From Petunia secreta (lineage: Eukaryota > Streptophyta > Magnoliopsida > Solanales > Solanaceae), in NCBI GenBank assembly GCA_029990175.1, contig JARKIP010000053.1, positions 12,232,001 through 12,296,000 on the forward strand: DNA of 64,000 nt. Reading direction: 5' to 3'. Below, piece after piece: positions 12,173-25,300 of this stretch. The number at the start of each line of letters is the position of its first letter. Within the stretch, counting starts at the first letter, position 1. The notes below the pieces were generated by a model, which saw only the letters and a list, made by a program, of their open reading frames with translations, had not been told where the DNA came from and ran no database searches. Both the position numbers and the translations under genes were made by a program.

Positions 12173-15144
12173 CCAACACTTACACGGCGAAACATGAAGG
12201 AAAGTAATATGTGCTCAAGCCCTTGATGCCAAAGCAACTGAGTGATGACTATAAGCGCATGAGGGAATTAAAAGAGGTGGCTAAAGCTAAGTTCCACGTG
12301 GTGGCTAAGTCTTTGGCCGAGAGCCCTACCACTCCACCATCTATCACCGGTAAGATTTGTGCCATGATGCAACCAGGTGAGTACTTGAGAGGTAATGATG
12401 GCACCAAATTGCTCATTTGTCTAGTGCACAAAGGTATGATTTTAAATTTTGATTGTGATTATTCTTCTAACCCTAACCCTTTGTCTAGTGCTATTAAGAA
12501 TGTTTTGAAGGTATTTGAGGACATGTTCCCAGAAGATATGCTGAGTGGTCTTCCTCCATTGAGGGGGATTGAACATCAAATACACTTTGTCCCAGGGTCC
12601 AAAATCCCAAACAAGCCGGCCTATAAGAGCAATCTTGAGGATATAAAGGAGTTACAAAAGCAAGTGGATGAGTTGCACAACAAAGGCTTGGTTCGTGAAA
12701 GCTGGAGTCTGTGTGCTGTACCGGTCATTCTTGTGTCAAAGAAGGACGGGACATGGAGGATGTGTGTTGATTGACGTGCGGTCAATAAGATAACGATAAA
12801 GTATCGCCATCCAATTCCTAGATTTGATGACATGCTTAATGAATTAAGTTGTTCTAGTATCTTTTCTAAGATAGATCTTAGGTCCGGCTGCCACCAAATC
12901 CGAATGAAATCGGGTGATGAGTGGAAAACTGCATTCAAGACCAAGTTTGGTCTCTATGAATGCTTGGTGATGCCTTTTGGCCTCTCCAGTGCACCTAGTA
13001 CTTTTATGAGGTTGATGAACCATGTCTTGAAGCAATTTATCAACAAGTTTGTGGTTGTCTATTTTGATGACATTTTTATATATAGCAAATCAATAGATGA
13101 TCATATTGGCCACTTGAGTCAAGTTCTTGAAGTGCTAAGAGCCGAAAAGCTATATGCCAATTTAAGAAGTGTGCCTTTTATGTTGAAAAGGTTGTCTTTC
13201 TTGGTTTTGTTGTTAGTGCCAATGGTGTAGAAGTAGATAAGTCCAAGGTTGAAGCAATTAGAGATTGGCCAAATCCTGCTGTTGTTTCTCATGTTAGGAG
13301 TTTCCATGGCCTTGCTAGTTTCTATAGGCGCTTTTTTAGGGACTTTAGCACCATTGCCGCACCACTTACCGGGTTGGTGAAGAAAGACAAGCCCTTTGTT
13401 TAGGGAGAGCCTCAAGAGAAAGCTCTCCAAGAGTTGAAAGGTAGGTTGAGTACCGCCCCTTTATTGCAGTTGCCCGACTTCGGGAAGGCTTTTGAGGTTG
13501 AATGTGATGCCTCAGGGGTGGGAATTAGGGGTGTTCTCATGCAAGAAGGGAAACCCATTGCCTACTTTAGTGAAAAGTTGAAGGCTGCAGCCTAGAATTA
13601 CTCTACGTATGACAAGGAGTTGTATGCCCTAGTACGAGCTTTAGCTCATTAGCAACATTATCTTTGGCCTAAGGAATTTGTGACTAAGAGTGATCATGAG
13701 TCACTCAAACATCTTAGAGGCCAAGAGAAGTTGAACAAGATTCATGCCAAGTGGGTGGAGTTCATTGAGTCTTTTTCCTATGTAATCCGTTACAAGAAGG
13801 GAAAGAATAATGTTGTAGTCGATGCACTTTCTAGGAAGTTCGCTCTTGCTACCACTCTTGCTTCTAGGCTTATGGGTTTTGAGAGTTTAAAGTTGATGTA
13901 TGAGCATGACCAAAAGCTCAAGAGCATTCATGATGGTCTAGTGAGTGGGGAGAGGGTGGATAAATACCAATAGGTAGATGGCTACATTTTTAAGAATGGG
14001 AGAGCGTGTGTCCCCGAGTCGTCTTGGAGAGAATTGCTAGTGCGAGAAGCACATTGTGGGGGCTTGATGGGTCACTTTGGGGTGGACAAGACTATGGCCA
14101 TACTTAAAGAGCAATTCCATTGGCCAAAGATGAGGCCTCTTGTGGAACGCTTTTGCAATGCTTGCTTAGATTGCAAAATAGCTAAGTCTAGATCCAACAC
14201 ACATGGCTTGTACACTCCTTTGCCCATACCTACTAGTCTATGGGTAGATATTTCTATGGATTTTGTTATGGCTTTACCCCGAACTAGAGGAGGACACGAT
14301 CGCATTTATGTTGTCGTTGATAGATTCTCCAAAATGGCTCACTTCATTCCGTGCAAAAAGAGTAATGATGCACAACATGTTGTTTCTTCGTTCATTGATA
14401 ATGTGTTAAAGTTGCATGGTGTACCTCATACCATTGTGAGTGATAGGGACACCAAGTTCTTGAACCATTTTTGGAAATGTTTGTGGGGTGCTCTAGGCAC
14501 CAAATTTTTGTTCTCCGCAACCCACCACCCTCAAATCGATGAGCAAATCGAGGTGGTGAACTGATCCTTGGGAGCTCTACTCCGAGCTATGACCAAAGGT
14601 AAGCGGGGGACATGGATTGATAGGTTACCACTCATGGAGTTTGCATATAACCGTACTTTGCATAGAATGATTGGCATGACTCTATTTTAGTGTGTTTATG
14701 GCTTTAATCCTTTGATTCCACTTGATCTTAACCCTTTGCCAAGGGATGCGGTTGTTAGTTTGGAAGGTAGGAATTGGGCCAACGTGTTGCTTGAACTTCA
14801 TGCCAAGGTGAAGAAGAACTTGGAGGAGGCCTATGCAAAGATAGCATCGAAGAAGAACAAGGGAAGAAAGAAGGTGGAACTCAAGAAAGGAGATTGGGTG
14901 TGGGTGCACTTCCACAAGGAGAGGTTTCAAAACCATAGGAAAAGGAAGTTGGCACCAAGAGAATATGGACCATTCTAAGTGTTATCCAAGATCAACAACA
15001 ATACATATGTGATAGACTTGCCGGGTGAGTATAATGTTTCTACTACTTTCAATGTTCTGACTTGACTCCTTTTGATGTAGGTGATGATACCTTGGAGGAT
15101 AACGCCTTAATTTCGAGGACAAAATCTTCTCGAGAAGGGGAAGA
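12173..15144 (+). pseudogene. Element A: pol (RT, RNase H, integrase), decayed
   Basis: This continues element A after the 9.2 kb insertion. The order is protease-RT linker, reverse transcriptase (active-site YFDDIF at 13060-13077), RNase H, integrase with H2C2 finger (HCGGLMGHFGVDKT...CNACLDC, 14050-14175) and catalytic core (MDFVMALPRTRGG; SDRDTKF; IEVVN), and C-terminal tail. In-frame stops include TGA at 12772 in the RT (a Cys codon in element B), TAG near 13402, 13594 and 13651, and TGA near 14563. A frame change near 13165 separates RT blocks. It is close to element B throughout but far more damaged, so it is the older copy. Confidence 0.92.
15131..15144 (+). promoter_or_regulatory. Polypurine tract of element A
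   Basis: CGAGAAGGGGAAGA lies immediately before the 3' LTR start (TAATGCAATG), at the position equivalent to AAGAAGGGGAGGA in element B. This is the plus-strand priming site of reverse transcription. Confidence 0.8.
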
Positions 15145-15990
15145 TAATGCAATGCAAACGAAGCCAAGACCCTTTACTAGAAGTCAAGCAAAGACAATCC
15201 ATGATGCTCACCTTCACCTGGCATGGAAAGGCATGGAGATGGAAGATGGGAGCTCCGAAAGCGACTTAAAGATCATGCATTGGAGCACCATTGAAGGAGG
15301 ACCATCTAGGCTACAAGGAGAAGCATCTGAGGTACATTTTGAGACGCCTCAAGAGGCCACAGAAAGGGGCGGACCGCCTCCCAGAGTGGGCGGACCTCCT
15401 GGTTGAAAGAGAGCCAAAATTTGGCTAAGTATGGAATCGGACCTCTCTGGATTTTTGCTAGGCGGACCGCCTACTGTGATTGGGCAGACCGCCTGTTTCA
15501 CTGCAAGCCTCAGGAACCTCCAACAGAGGCGGACTGCCTCCCAGTATGGGCGAGGCGCCTACTCACTGCTAAGCTCCTACTATTTTGATGTGTAATTCCA
15601 ACTTAGCCTAAGTGGCTTCTATTGTTTTAACCCACTTTAGGGGTATTTTAGACTTTTAATTTCATGTTTGTAGAAGACTATAAGAGTCTTCATTAGGTCT
15701 TGAACTCATTTACCTAACTTTGAATACACAAAACACAAGAGAATTCTCTCTATTGAACCTTATGAAGTTTGGCTAGAATTCAATTGGAAAATTCCAAGTT
15801 GAACCTCAGACCTCTACGATCATTGTATTTGCAAGGACCTCGTGATTCTTGAGGATAGTTGCATAGCGTAGGTGATTCTTGATCTTCGTTCGGGATGTAA
15901 CAAAACATTGTTCTTCATTGCTACTTGAACAATCGTGTGAGTCTCGTCTCGTGTTTATCTTTTATTGCTTCCGTAGTTTCGATTACATCA
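15145..15990 (+). repeat. 3' LTR of element A
   Basis: This 846 bp LTR is homologous to the 773 bp LTRs of element B. The start TAATGCAATGC corresponds to TGATGCAACCC, and the end GATTACATCA to GATTGCATCA. As in B, the pol frame continues into it (SRPFTRSQAK-like text in B; RPFTRSQAKTIHD here). It holds six GGCGGACCGCC-like near-palindromes between 15368 and 15562. The 5' LTR is outside the window. The LTR ends 319 bases from the GOX stop codon. Confidence 0.88.
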
Positions 15991-16309
15991 ATTGGTTAAC
16001 CAGATGTGGCACAACTTTGAAGGGACTTCTATCAGTATACCAGAAAAAGATAGATTTCTACTAGCAGTAAGACTTAAGATCTGAGCATTTCCGAAAGTGG
16101 TTCTGCTAAATGATGATATCAAAGAGAGAATGTACAATGGAGGCATCTCTGGCCATTTATCATTTGTGGGAATAGAAAGCTAAATACAATCCAAATATAT
16201 GTAAACTCATTACACAGAAATGAGTTCCAGTGAAAGATAAGTAAGTTATTGGAAACATGGAACGAATACTTTGCCTTGGTGAAACAATTTGACGCCTAAG
16301 GTTTTGTTT
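15991..16309 (-). other. GOX 3' flank and presumed 3' UTR
   Basis: This is unique-looking sequence between the GOX stop codon and the end of the element A LTR. It should hold the GOX 3' UTR. I see no clear AATAAA on the minus strand, so the cleavage site cannot be placed. If the transcript runs longer than about 320 bases past the stop, it enters the element A LTR in antisense. Confidence 0.6.
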
Positions 16310-19300
16310 TTATAACCTTGGTGCAGGAAGAGCAGCCCGTGGAGTATCCCAATCAGCCACAATGTGGTTACGCGTGATCTCTTTCAGTGAACGGCAGCCA
16401 CTTAACGCCATAGTTAGCTCAAACTCATCACGCATCATCTGCAATACTTTTCTGATACCAGCTTCTCCTTCAGCAGCCAACGAGAAAACGACTGGTCGCC
16501 CAATCTGTAGAGGCCACCACAAATATTATTTTCTTTAAAGAATGTTAGGTATATAAGAAGAAACAGGAAGAGTATGTCATCCACATCAATGTTAATGTAA
16601 CGAGAAGTATACATTCCAGTTAGTGGTGGAGCCAAGAATTTTTACAAGGGGGTTCAAAAAAGACAAAATTTCCCACCTGAGAATTAAACTTGCACTTCTC
16701 TTATGTCAAGAGAATTCAAATTTTTATATTTGCATAGAAATCTTGTTTGTACCCTACACACACAGAAAAAAATTGTTTGAATTCCCTTTATTCAATGTTG
16801 CTCCGCCACTGATGCAACTAACAGAACAATCCTGTCTTAACCCTTCTCTATGGTGGACCAAATATATATGGCCCCTTGCAAGATTTTCACAGATGGAAGT
16901 GACTTCTACTGAAATTACTACATTAAAATTTCCAGTGGATATGCCATTGTTGACAATATGTTACAATCTTCAGCACAATGGTACTTCTAATTATTATCGG
17001 AAATAATAAGGAGCTCATCATCACTTCCAGATGGCCTAATTTTGGGAGCTTTATAAGTTTAGAACAACACCACTTTGCATGACAGCAAATGATGAAGAAT
17101 AAAAGAGTGAGGTTTGTGAGAGCTATGAGTACTTACAAAAATGCCTGAGGCACCAAGTGCTAAAGCTTTAAAGACATCTGTTCCACGGCGGACACCTCCA
17201 TCCAGGAAAACAGGGACACGGCCTTGTGCAGCTTTAACAACCTAAATGTTGAACACGAAAATGGTGCATGTCAGGAGGATGAATATACAAACTTTGAAAC
17301 CAAGACAAACTCCAGAGGACTGAATAGGTAAGAAGGACCAAATTAAATCAATTAAGAGTGAGCTCAAAGTAAGTCAAATACCTCTTCAAGAGCCATGATT
17401 GTGGCAGGGACATAGTCAAGTTGGCGAGCACCATGGTTTGACACAATGATACCAGCTGCTCCAGCCTGAACAGCAATCCTAGCTGCAGGTCCAAGGTATA
17501 TATTGTTTCAGCACTAATGAATGAGTATAGAACTGAATAATAGATGAGAAATTATTAAGAATTTTCTGATATTACCATCCTCAGCTGTAAGTACACCCTT
17601 TACCAGGATTGGCAATGAAGTAATTGTCTGGAGCCACTGAACATCCTGTCCATATTCAAAAAGAATTTCTTGATATCTGATACTTCTACTGAGGTTATAT
17701 TTTAAAGCGCAAAACGAAAGTGACAATTCAATTAATATGTTAGCTCCCCAATTAGGCATGCCAAATAGTTTTTAGTTCCACTTCCTATTAATTCAAGCAC
17801 CCAAAAGATGGACTTTTTTTTTTTTTTTTTTTTTTTTGCTAATATCAAATTTAAGTAAACTAGTTCTTGGGCTACTGAAGCCTCAAGAAAGCAGCAAAAG
17901 AGTAGTATTGTATCTATGGAGATTGAGATGCTAAGGAAGTTAATGTACCTTCCAACTCAAAGAGCGATCGATTTGACCAGCTACGTATGAAGCTAATCCG
18001 GAGTCACTAGCCTGCAACCAGAAGTTTTTTAAAATGACATGAAAATCATTGAAAGTTTCGGGTCAGAAAGAAACTCCAATTTTCCACTCACTTCGTCCAT
18101 CTTGCCAAGGTCCAATCCTTCAAAGTTTTTCAATGTCAAAAATGGTGGCAAAGTAAATCTGCACAGGGGCGGACAGAATATGAACTCATGGAAGCCCATT
18201 TTATGCTTCTTAGCTGACTAGAAAGGTAATACAATTCAAATTTGGAATATGCACCTGTTCTTGATGTCAGCTTCTCTACGTCCCAACCTTGGGGTATCAA
18301 CTGTAAGAGCTATAGCCTTGAAACCTGCCCTTTCAGCTCTTCTCACTAGCTGAGCAACAACATTTCTGTCCTTATAGACCTGGATAGTTACATATATGTT
18401 TAGAGTAGTGTAATGTGTGTATGGATATATTTAAACTACAATTTCATGCTTACATAGAGCTGGAAAAAACGGATGCCAGGTCCTGTTGAAGCAACCTCCT
18501 CAACACTAGATGTTGCCCAAGATGACAGTGTCTGTAACATGAATTTTTGATGCATCAACAAAGTGAAAGAACAACATTACAAGTCACTGTAAGTTTCTTT
18601 TCTTCTACAATTTAAGTTCATGGACAACTCATGAAGGCTTCTGGTTGCTTACTTGATGCAACCCAAATTGCATCGAGACCATTCACTCGAAGTCAACCCA
18701 AGGAGATACAAGACACTCACTTACACTTGGTTTGGAAGGGCATGGATGATGTGAGCTCGGGGGATACTTAGAAGACCATGCATTGGAGCTCGATAGATGA
18801 AGCAATGGAAGGCCTCAGCACCACAGGGCGGAGCGCGTAGCACCAAGGGCCACCAGGCGGAGCGCCTAGCAGCCCCTAGGCGGAGCGTCCAGCCACAAAG
18901 GCCACCAGGCGGACCGCCTCACCCTGGGGCGGAGCGCCCAGCCAAGTCCACTGCAGGCTCCATGGGCGGAGCGCCTACTCCATGGGCGGGGCGCCCGAAA
19001 TGCTGAAAGTCCCAACTTTTTTGTGTAAAGTTCCTAGTTTAGCCCTAGGTGTTCTACTATGTCCTAAACTACTTAGAGGGCTTTTTAGTCTTTTCATTGA
19101 TTGTAGAAGGTGCTATAAATACACCCTTCATCACTTAATGCCATTTACTACACTTTGAATACACATTAATGAGCTTTGCTCTCAAGAACACGTGTACACA
19201 TTTTGGCTTGAATTCAATTGGAAGATTCCAAGTTGACCTTCAATCCGTCTTTGATCATTCTATTTGTGAGAGTCGAGTAGCTCTTGAGGATAGTTGCATA

Positions 19301-22300
19301 GCGTAGGTGATCTTTGCCATCGTTTGGGGTGTAACGAAACATAGTTCTTCGTTGCTACTCAAACAATCGTGTGAGTCTTCGTCTCGTTTTTATCTCTTTA
19401 TCACTTTCGTATTTTCGATTGCACCAGTTGGTATTAGAGCAAGGCTAGGGTTGCGTTCTTACGAACCCTCGTCCTACTCTGCGTGCTTGTCATCTTTGTT
19501 TCGTGTTTATTTTCATGTTCTTGTTCTTGTTTTATTGAAAAAGAAGAAAAAAATTCAAAAACTAGAAAACCCAAAAATTTGCTAGAAATCGTTGGTTGTT
19601 ACGATTTTGTTGGTTTTGATTATCGGGAATTTTTTGTTTATGTAATCTCAACAATTGGGTACCAACAAAACACGTTTTGGAGTTGTGAATCAAATTTTCG
19701 AAAATCAAACTCAAAAGTTGAAGTTTCACAAAAATTGCTAGAACTTGTTTGATGTTATCAATTCTTGGTTGTTTGGTATCGGGGATTGCTCCTTATAGTT
19801 ACCCCGTCATTTTGATACCCCCATAACATCGTTTGGAGTAGCGGAATGAAAATCGAATTTTTGAAATCTTGAAGTTCTTGAAATTTTTGAAGAACTTGCT
19901 CCAAATTCTTGAAACAAGTTGAGTGTTGGTTGTTCGTTGGATTAAACCATTGGGGTTTGTTTGTGATAGCATAAAACATGTTTGGGAATCATTCAATATT
20001 AAAAACACCTTGGATTTGTTGGAAAAATTGCTTGAAAACACCAAAATCACGTTTTGGTGGAGGTTTGGACACAGGTCCAGGCAGAGCACCTCACCTCTGG
20101 ACGGACCGCCACCTCGATTCCACTGCTGAACTTTGCAAAAAACCAGGCGGACCGCCCCACTGACCAGGCGGACCGCCCAGTTCACTAAAGGGTTCCGGGT
20201 AGTTCAATTCTCTAGGTTTTCATGTTTGTTTGTTTGCATTGCTTCCGGTTAGTACTTTGAGAGTAACACTCCTACTCGATTAGTACTAATTCATTGAGCG
20301 ATTAGGAACATCGTGCCTAGAGGGGAGTAAAACTCAAAGAAGATCCGTAGTTGATTGTTTGCTTCCAAGTGCTCACTAAATAGCTTAGCGTTAATCGAGT
20401 CCCATTAACTCCACTCTTCCCGAAGAGTATTTGGTTCTTGTGACTTAGATCGATTATCGAGGAAGTTGGTCAACTCCGAGGACGCCATTGATCTCAAGCT
20501 TGTGTGAACCTAACCCCCAACTTGAGTGAACCCGAGCGACAAGCAAAAGTGAGGGAGTGAGTGAGGACTTTACTCTAATCTCTTTACTTGTGTTTGATTG
20601 TTGTAGGTACAATGGCGGATGAGAAGGCCAAAAATACCATTGAGGTTCCCGTTGACGTCTTGGCTAGTCTATTGGCCGAGGTGAAAACCTTGAACCTTAA
20701 AATGGAAGCCTTTGAAAAGGAAAGGACCCCGAGTGTCCAAAAGGATGCCAATGAAGGCACAAGTGATGATTCAATCATGAAACCGGACCAATATGCTGAG
20801 CTAGTTCGTCGACAACGGTTGAGGGATGAGGCTCTTGCTAGAGAAAGATCGTTGGGCACTCCCCAACCCTTGGGCAATCCCCAAGGAGATGTCCAACTCT
20901 TAAGGCCCCGAAGAAATGTGGTTCCTCTTGAGCAAGTTGATGAAGCTCAAGAAGGGGAGGGTCTCGGACTAGATGATGATTTTGATGCTCACTATCCAAA
21001 TAGGAGGGTGATGAACGGAGGCCGAGGAATAGATGGAGGTCGTGGGCGAGATCGAGGACCTCCAAGGGCTTTTATGGGAAGGGACTTGAGACGAGAGTAT
21101 GATGAGGTTGAAGACTACTACGGGGGTCAACCGGGACCACATCATGGGGGTCGTGACAATAACCTCAATAGTGTGAAGATCACTATCCCACCTTTCAAGG
21201 GGACTAGTGATCCGGAGGCTTTCTTAGAATGGAAGGTTCAATTGGAGCGGGTCTTTGACATGAATGATATGTCCGAGGAGAAGAAGGCTACATATGCCAT
21301 TGCTTCCTTTGAATCATATGCCTCTACATGGTGGGAATCCGTCAAACGGTCAAGGAGACAAGTTGGGTTACGAATGAACATCACTTGGGAAGAGTTGAAA
21401 TAGGTGATGAACACCAAATATGTGACTCCCAAGTACCGACAAAAACAACTCAAAAGGCTCTATGAATTGAAACAAGGCTACAAGACCGTTGATGAGTATT
21501 TCAATGACTTCGAGAAGAACCGGATGGCTCTTGATATGGAAACGGAGGATGAGGAGCAAGCTATCATCCGTTTCAAGAATGGCTTGAGTAGGGAGATTGC
21601 TTCCCAATTGAGGCTACACATCTTCCACTCTCTACAAGATGTATGTGATGCCGCAGTTGAGGCCGAAAAGTGGCTCAAAGAAGAGAAGGCTCCTCGTTAT
21701 AGGAGTACCACCACTACCACTCCAACAACTCGCCCCAAAGAATGGAAGAACCCATACCCAAGTGGTACAAGTGGGAGTCGAGATGTGAAGAAGCCTTTTG
21801 AGAAGGCTACCCCGAGAAGCGACCACAAAGAGGTTGGAGGTAACTCTAAAACTACTTTAAATACTCCTTCTTCTTCTTCTTTCCAATGCCATAAATGCAA
21901 GGGTTATGGCCACTTTGCCAAAGAGTGCCCTACCCGGAAAACAATGATTGTGATGGATGATGGGTTGGTCTATGAGGGGGAAAGTGAGTCCGAGGGAGAT
22001 GTTGAGGAGGCGAGTGAGGAAGTTGAGGGTGAGGGTGAAGAGAGAGCGACGGAGGGGGATGATCCTAATATGTTCCTTGTAGTTCGTCGAATTTTGGGAG
22101 CCATGGTGAGTGAAGAGAGGGAAAATGAGCAAAGGTAAAACTTGTTCCATGCTCGGTGTAGAGTGAAGGGACAAGTGTGTTCCATGATCATTGATTCAGT
22201 CGTGCGAATGTGGTGAGTCAATCGTTGGTCTCACAATTGAAATTGACTACCCTAAAGCATCCTAGTCCCTATCGTTTTCAATGGTTGAGCGAGTGTGGGG

Positions 22301-25300
22301 AATTGAGGGTAGTAAAGCAAGTCTTGATTAGGTTCAAGATTGGGAACTATCAAGATGAACACATGTTTGACGTGGTGCTAATGCAAGCTTGCCACCTTTT
22401 ATTTGGTAGGCCGTGGCAATACGACAAACAAGTGGTTCATGATGGCCGGGCCAACACTTACACGGTTAGACATGAGGGGAAGAAGTTTGTGCTTACACCC
22501 TTGACCCCAAAGCAAGTAAGTGAAGACTATCGGCGCATGAAGGAGTTGAGGGAAGCGGCTAAGGCCAAGTCCCCGGTTGTGGCCAAACCTTTGGCCGAGA
22601 CTTCACCATCTTCCACCGGTCGCATGTGTGCCATGATACAACCGGGTGAGGTCTTGAAAGTTAATGATGGCACCAAGATGCTCATATGCCTAGTGCACAA
22701 ATGTATGGTTTTAAATTCTGAAAGTTATTATTTATCTAACCTTAACCTTTTGCCTAGTGCCATTGAAAATGTTTTGAAGGTCTATAAGGACATGTTTCCG
22801 GAGGAGATGCCGGATGGATTACCTCCTTTGAGGGGTATTGAACATCAAATTGATTTTGTCCCGGGATCTCAAATCCCAAACAAGTCGGCATATAGAAGCA
22901 ACCCCGAGGACACAAGGGAGCTACAAAAGTAAATTGATGAGTAGCTAACCAAAGGCTTGGTGAGGGAGAGCTTGAGCCCTTGTGCCGTGCCCGTGATCAT
23001 CGTTCCAAAGAAGGATGGCACTTGGAGGATGTGTGTGGATTGTCGAGCGGTCAACAAGATCACGGTAAAGTATCGACATCCCATACCTCGTTTGGATGAT
23101 ATGTTAGATGAGCTTAGTGGTTCTAGCATCTTTTCAAAAATAGATCTTAGGTCCGGTTACCATCAAATCCGAATGAAACCCGGTGATGAATGGAAAACCG
23201 CATTCAAGACCAAGTTTGGTCTATATGAATGGTTGGTGATGCCCTTTGGCCTCTCCAACGCACGTAGTACTTTCACGAGACTAATGAACCACGTGCTAAA
23301 GCCATTCATCAACAAATTCGTGGTCGTCTACTTTGATGACATATTGATTTATAGCAAGTCAATAGACGACCATGTTGGCCACTTGAGTCAAGTCCTTGAA
23401 GTGCTACGAGCCGAAAAGCTCTATGCCAACTTTAAGAAGTGTGCCTTTTGTGTTGAAAAGGTTGTCTTTTTGGGCTTTGTTGTTAGTGTCAATGGTGTAG
23501 AAGTTGATGAGTCCAAAGTTGAAGCCATTAGAGATTGGCCTACTCCCACCACCGTCTCTCATGTGAGGAGTTTCTATGGCCTTGCTAGTTTCTATAGGCG
23601 CTTTGTTAGAGACTTTAGCACCATTGCCGCACCACTCATCGAGTTGGTGAAAAAGGACAAATCCTTTGTGTGGGGAGAGCCGCAAGAGAAGGTTTTCCAA
23701 GAATTGAAAAGTAGGCTAAGTACCGCCCCGTTGTTGCAATTGTCCGACTTCGGGAATGCTTTTGAGGTAGAATGTGATGCCTCGGGGGTGGGTATTGGGG
23801 TTGTTCTCATGCAAGAAGGGAAACCCGTTGCCTACTTTAGTGAGAAGTTAAATGGCGCAACCTTGAATTACTCCACGTATGACAAGGAGTTGTATGCCCC
23901 CGTGAGAGCTCTAGCCTATTGGCAACACTATCTATGACCTCGGGAATTTGTGATCAAGAGTGACCATGAGTCACTCAAGTATCTAAGAGGCCAAAAGAAG
24001 TTGAACAAGAGACACGCTAAGTGGGTGGAGTTCATTGAGTCCTTCCCTTATGTAATTCATTACAAAAGGGGTAAGGACAATGTTGTAGCCGATGCGCTTT
24101 CTAGGAAGTTCGCCCTTGCTACCACTCTAGCTTCTAGGCTTATGGGTTTTGAGATTATAAAATCTTTGTATGAACATGACCCAAAGTTGAAGAGCATTTA
24201 TGATGCTCTAGTGAGTGGGGAGAGGGTGGAAAAATATCAATGGGTAGATGGCTACATTTTCAAGAATGGGAGAGTGTGTGTTCCCGAGTCCTCTTGGAGG
24301 GATGTGCTAGTGCAAGAAGCACATTGTGGGGGCTTGATGGGTCACTTTGGGGTGGACAAAACTATGGCCATACTTAAAGAACAATTTCATTGGCCAATAA
24401 TGAGGCCTCTTATGGAATGTTTTTGCAATGCTTGCTTGGATTGCAAGAAGGCCAAGCCTAAGTCCAACAACCATGGCTTGTACACTCCTTTGCCCGTACC
24501 TACTAGTCCGTGGGTTGATATCTCTATGGATTTTGTGATGGCTTTGCCCCGGACTAGAGGAGGACACGATAGCATTTATGTTTTCGTTGATAGGTTCTCC
24601 AAAATGGCTCATTTCATTCCGTGCAAAAAGACTCATGATGCACAACATGTAGCTTCTTTGTTTATTGATAATGTCTTAAAGTTGCATGGGGTGCCTCGCA
24701 CCATTGTTAGTGATAGGGACTCTAAGTTCCTTAGCCATTTTTGGAAGTGTTTGTGGGGTGCCCTTGGCACCAAATTGCTTTTCTCAACGTCCCACCACCC
24801 TCAAACCGATGGGCAAACCGAGGTGGTGAACCGAACCTTGGGAGCTCTACTTAGAGCTATGACCAAAGGTAAGGCCAGGACTTGGATTGATAAGCTACCA
24901 CTCATGGAGTTTGCATATAACCGCACTTTGCATCGTATGATTGGCATGACTCCATTTGAGTGTGTTTATGGTTTTAACCCCTTGATTCCTCTTGATCTTA
25001 CCCCTTTACCAAGGGATGTGGTTGTTGATTTTGAAGGTAAAGCTCGGGCCAAGGCGTTGGTCGAACTTCATGCCAAGGCGAGGAAGACTTTGGAGGAGGC
25101 CTATGAGAAGGTAGCAACAAAGAAAAACAAAGGGAGAAAGAAGATGGATTTCAAGAAGGGAGATTGGGTGTGGGTGCACTTCCGCAAGGAAAGATTTCCA
25201 AACCATAGGAAAGGGAAGTTGGCACGAAGAGGAGATGGCCCTTTCCAAGTGTTGTCCAAGATCAACAACAATGCAGATGTGATAGATTTGCCCGGTGAGT

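Noticed and set aside
16310..16522. A separate 70-residue protein starting at 16522
   Set aside because: Its first residues come from intron sequence; 16504-16310 is GOX exon 11, with an acceptor site at 16505-16506.
17814..17837. Poly-A tail of a SINE or processed transcript in GOX intron 7
   Set aside because: No body, promoter boxes or target duplication next to the run.
18797..19006. Pro/Arg-rich small protein in the element B LTRs (also 25559-25768)
   Set aside because: Composition comes directly from the GGCGGAGCGCC repeats. The frame overlaps the pol tail in another frame, and the two LTR copies differ without sign of protein conservation.
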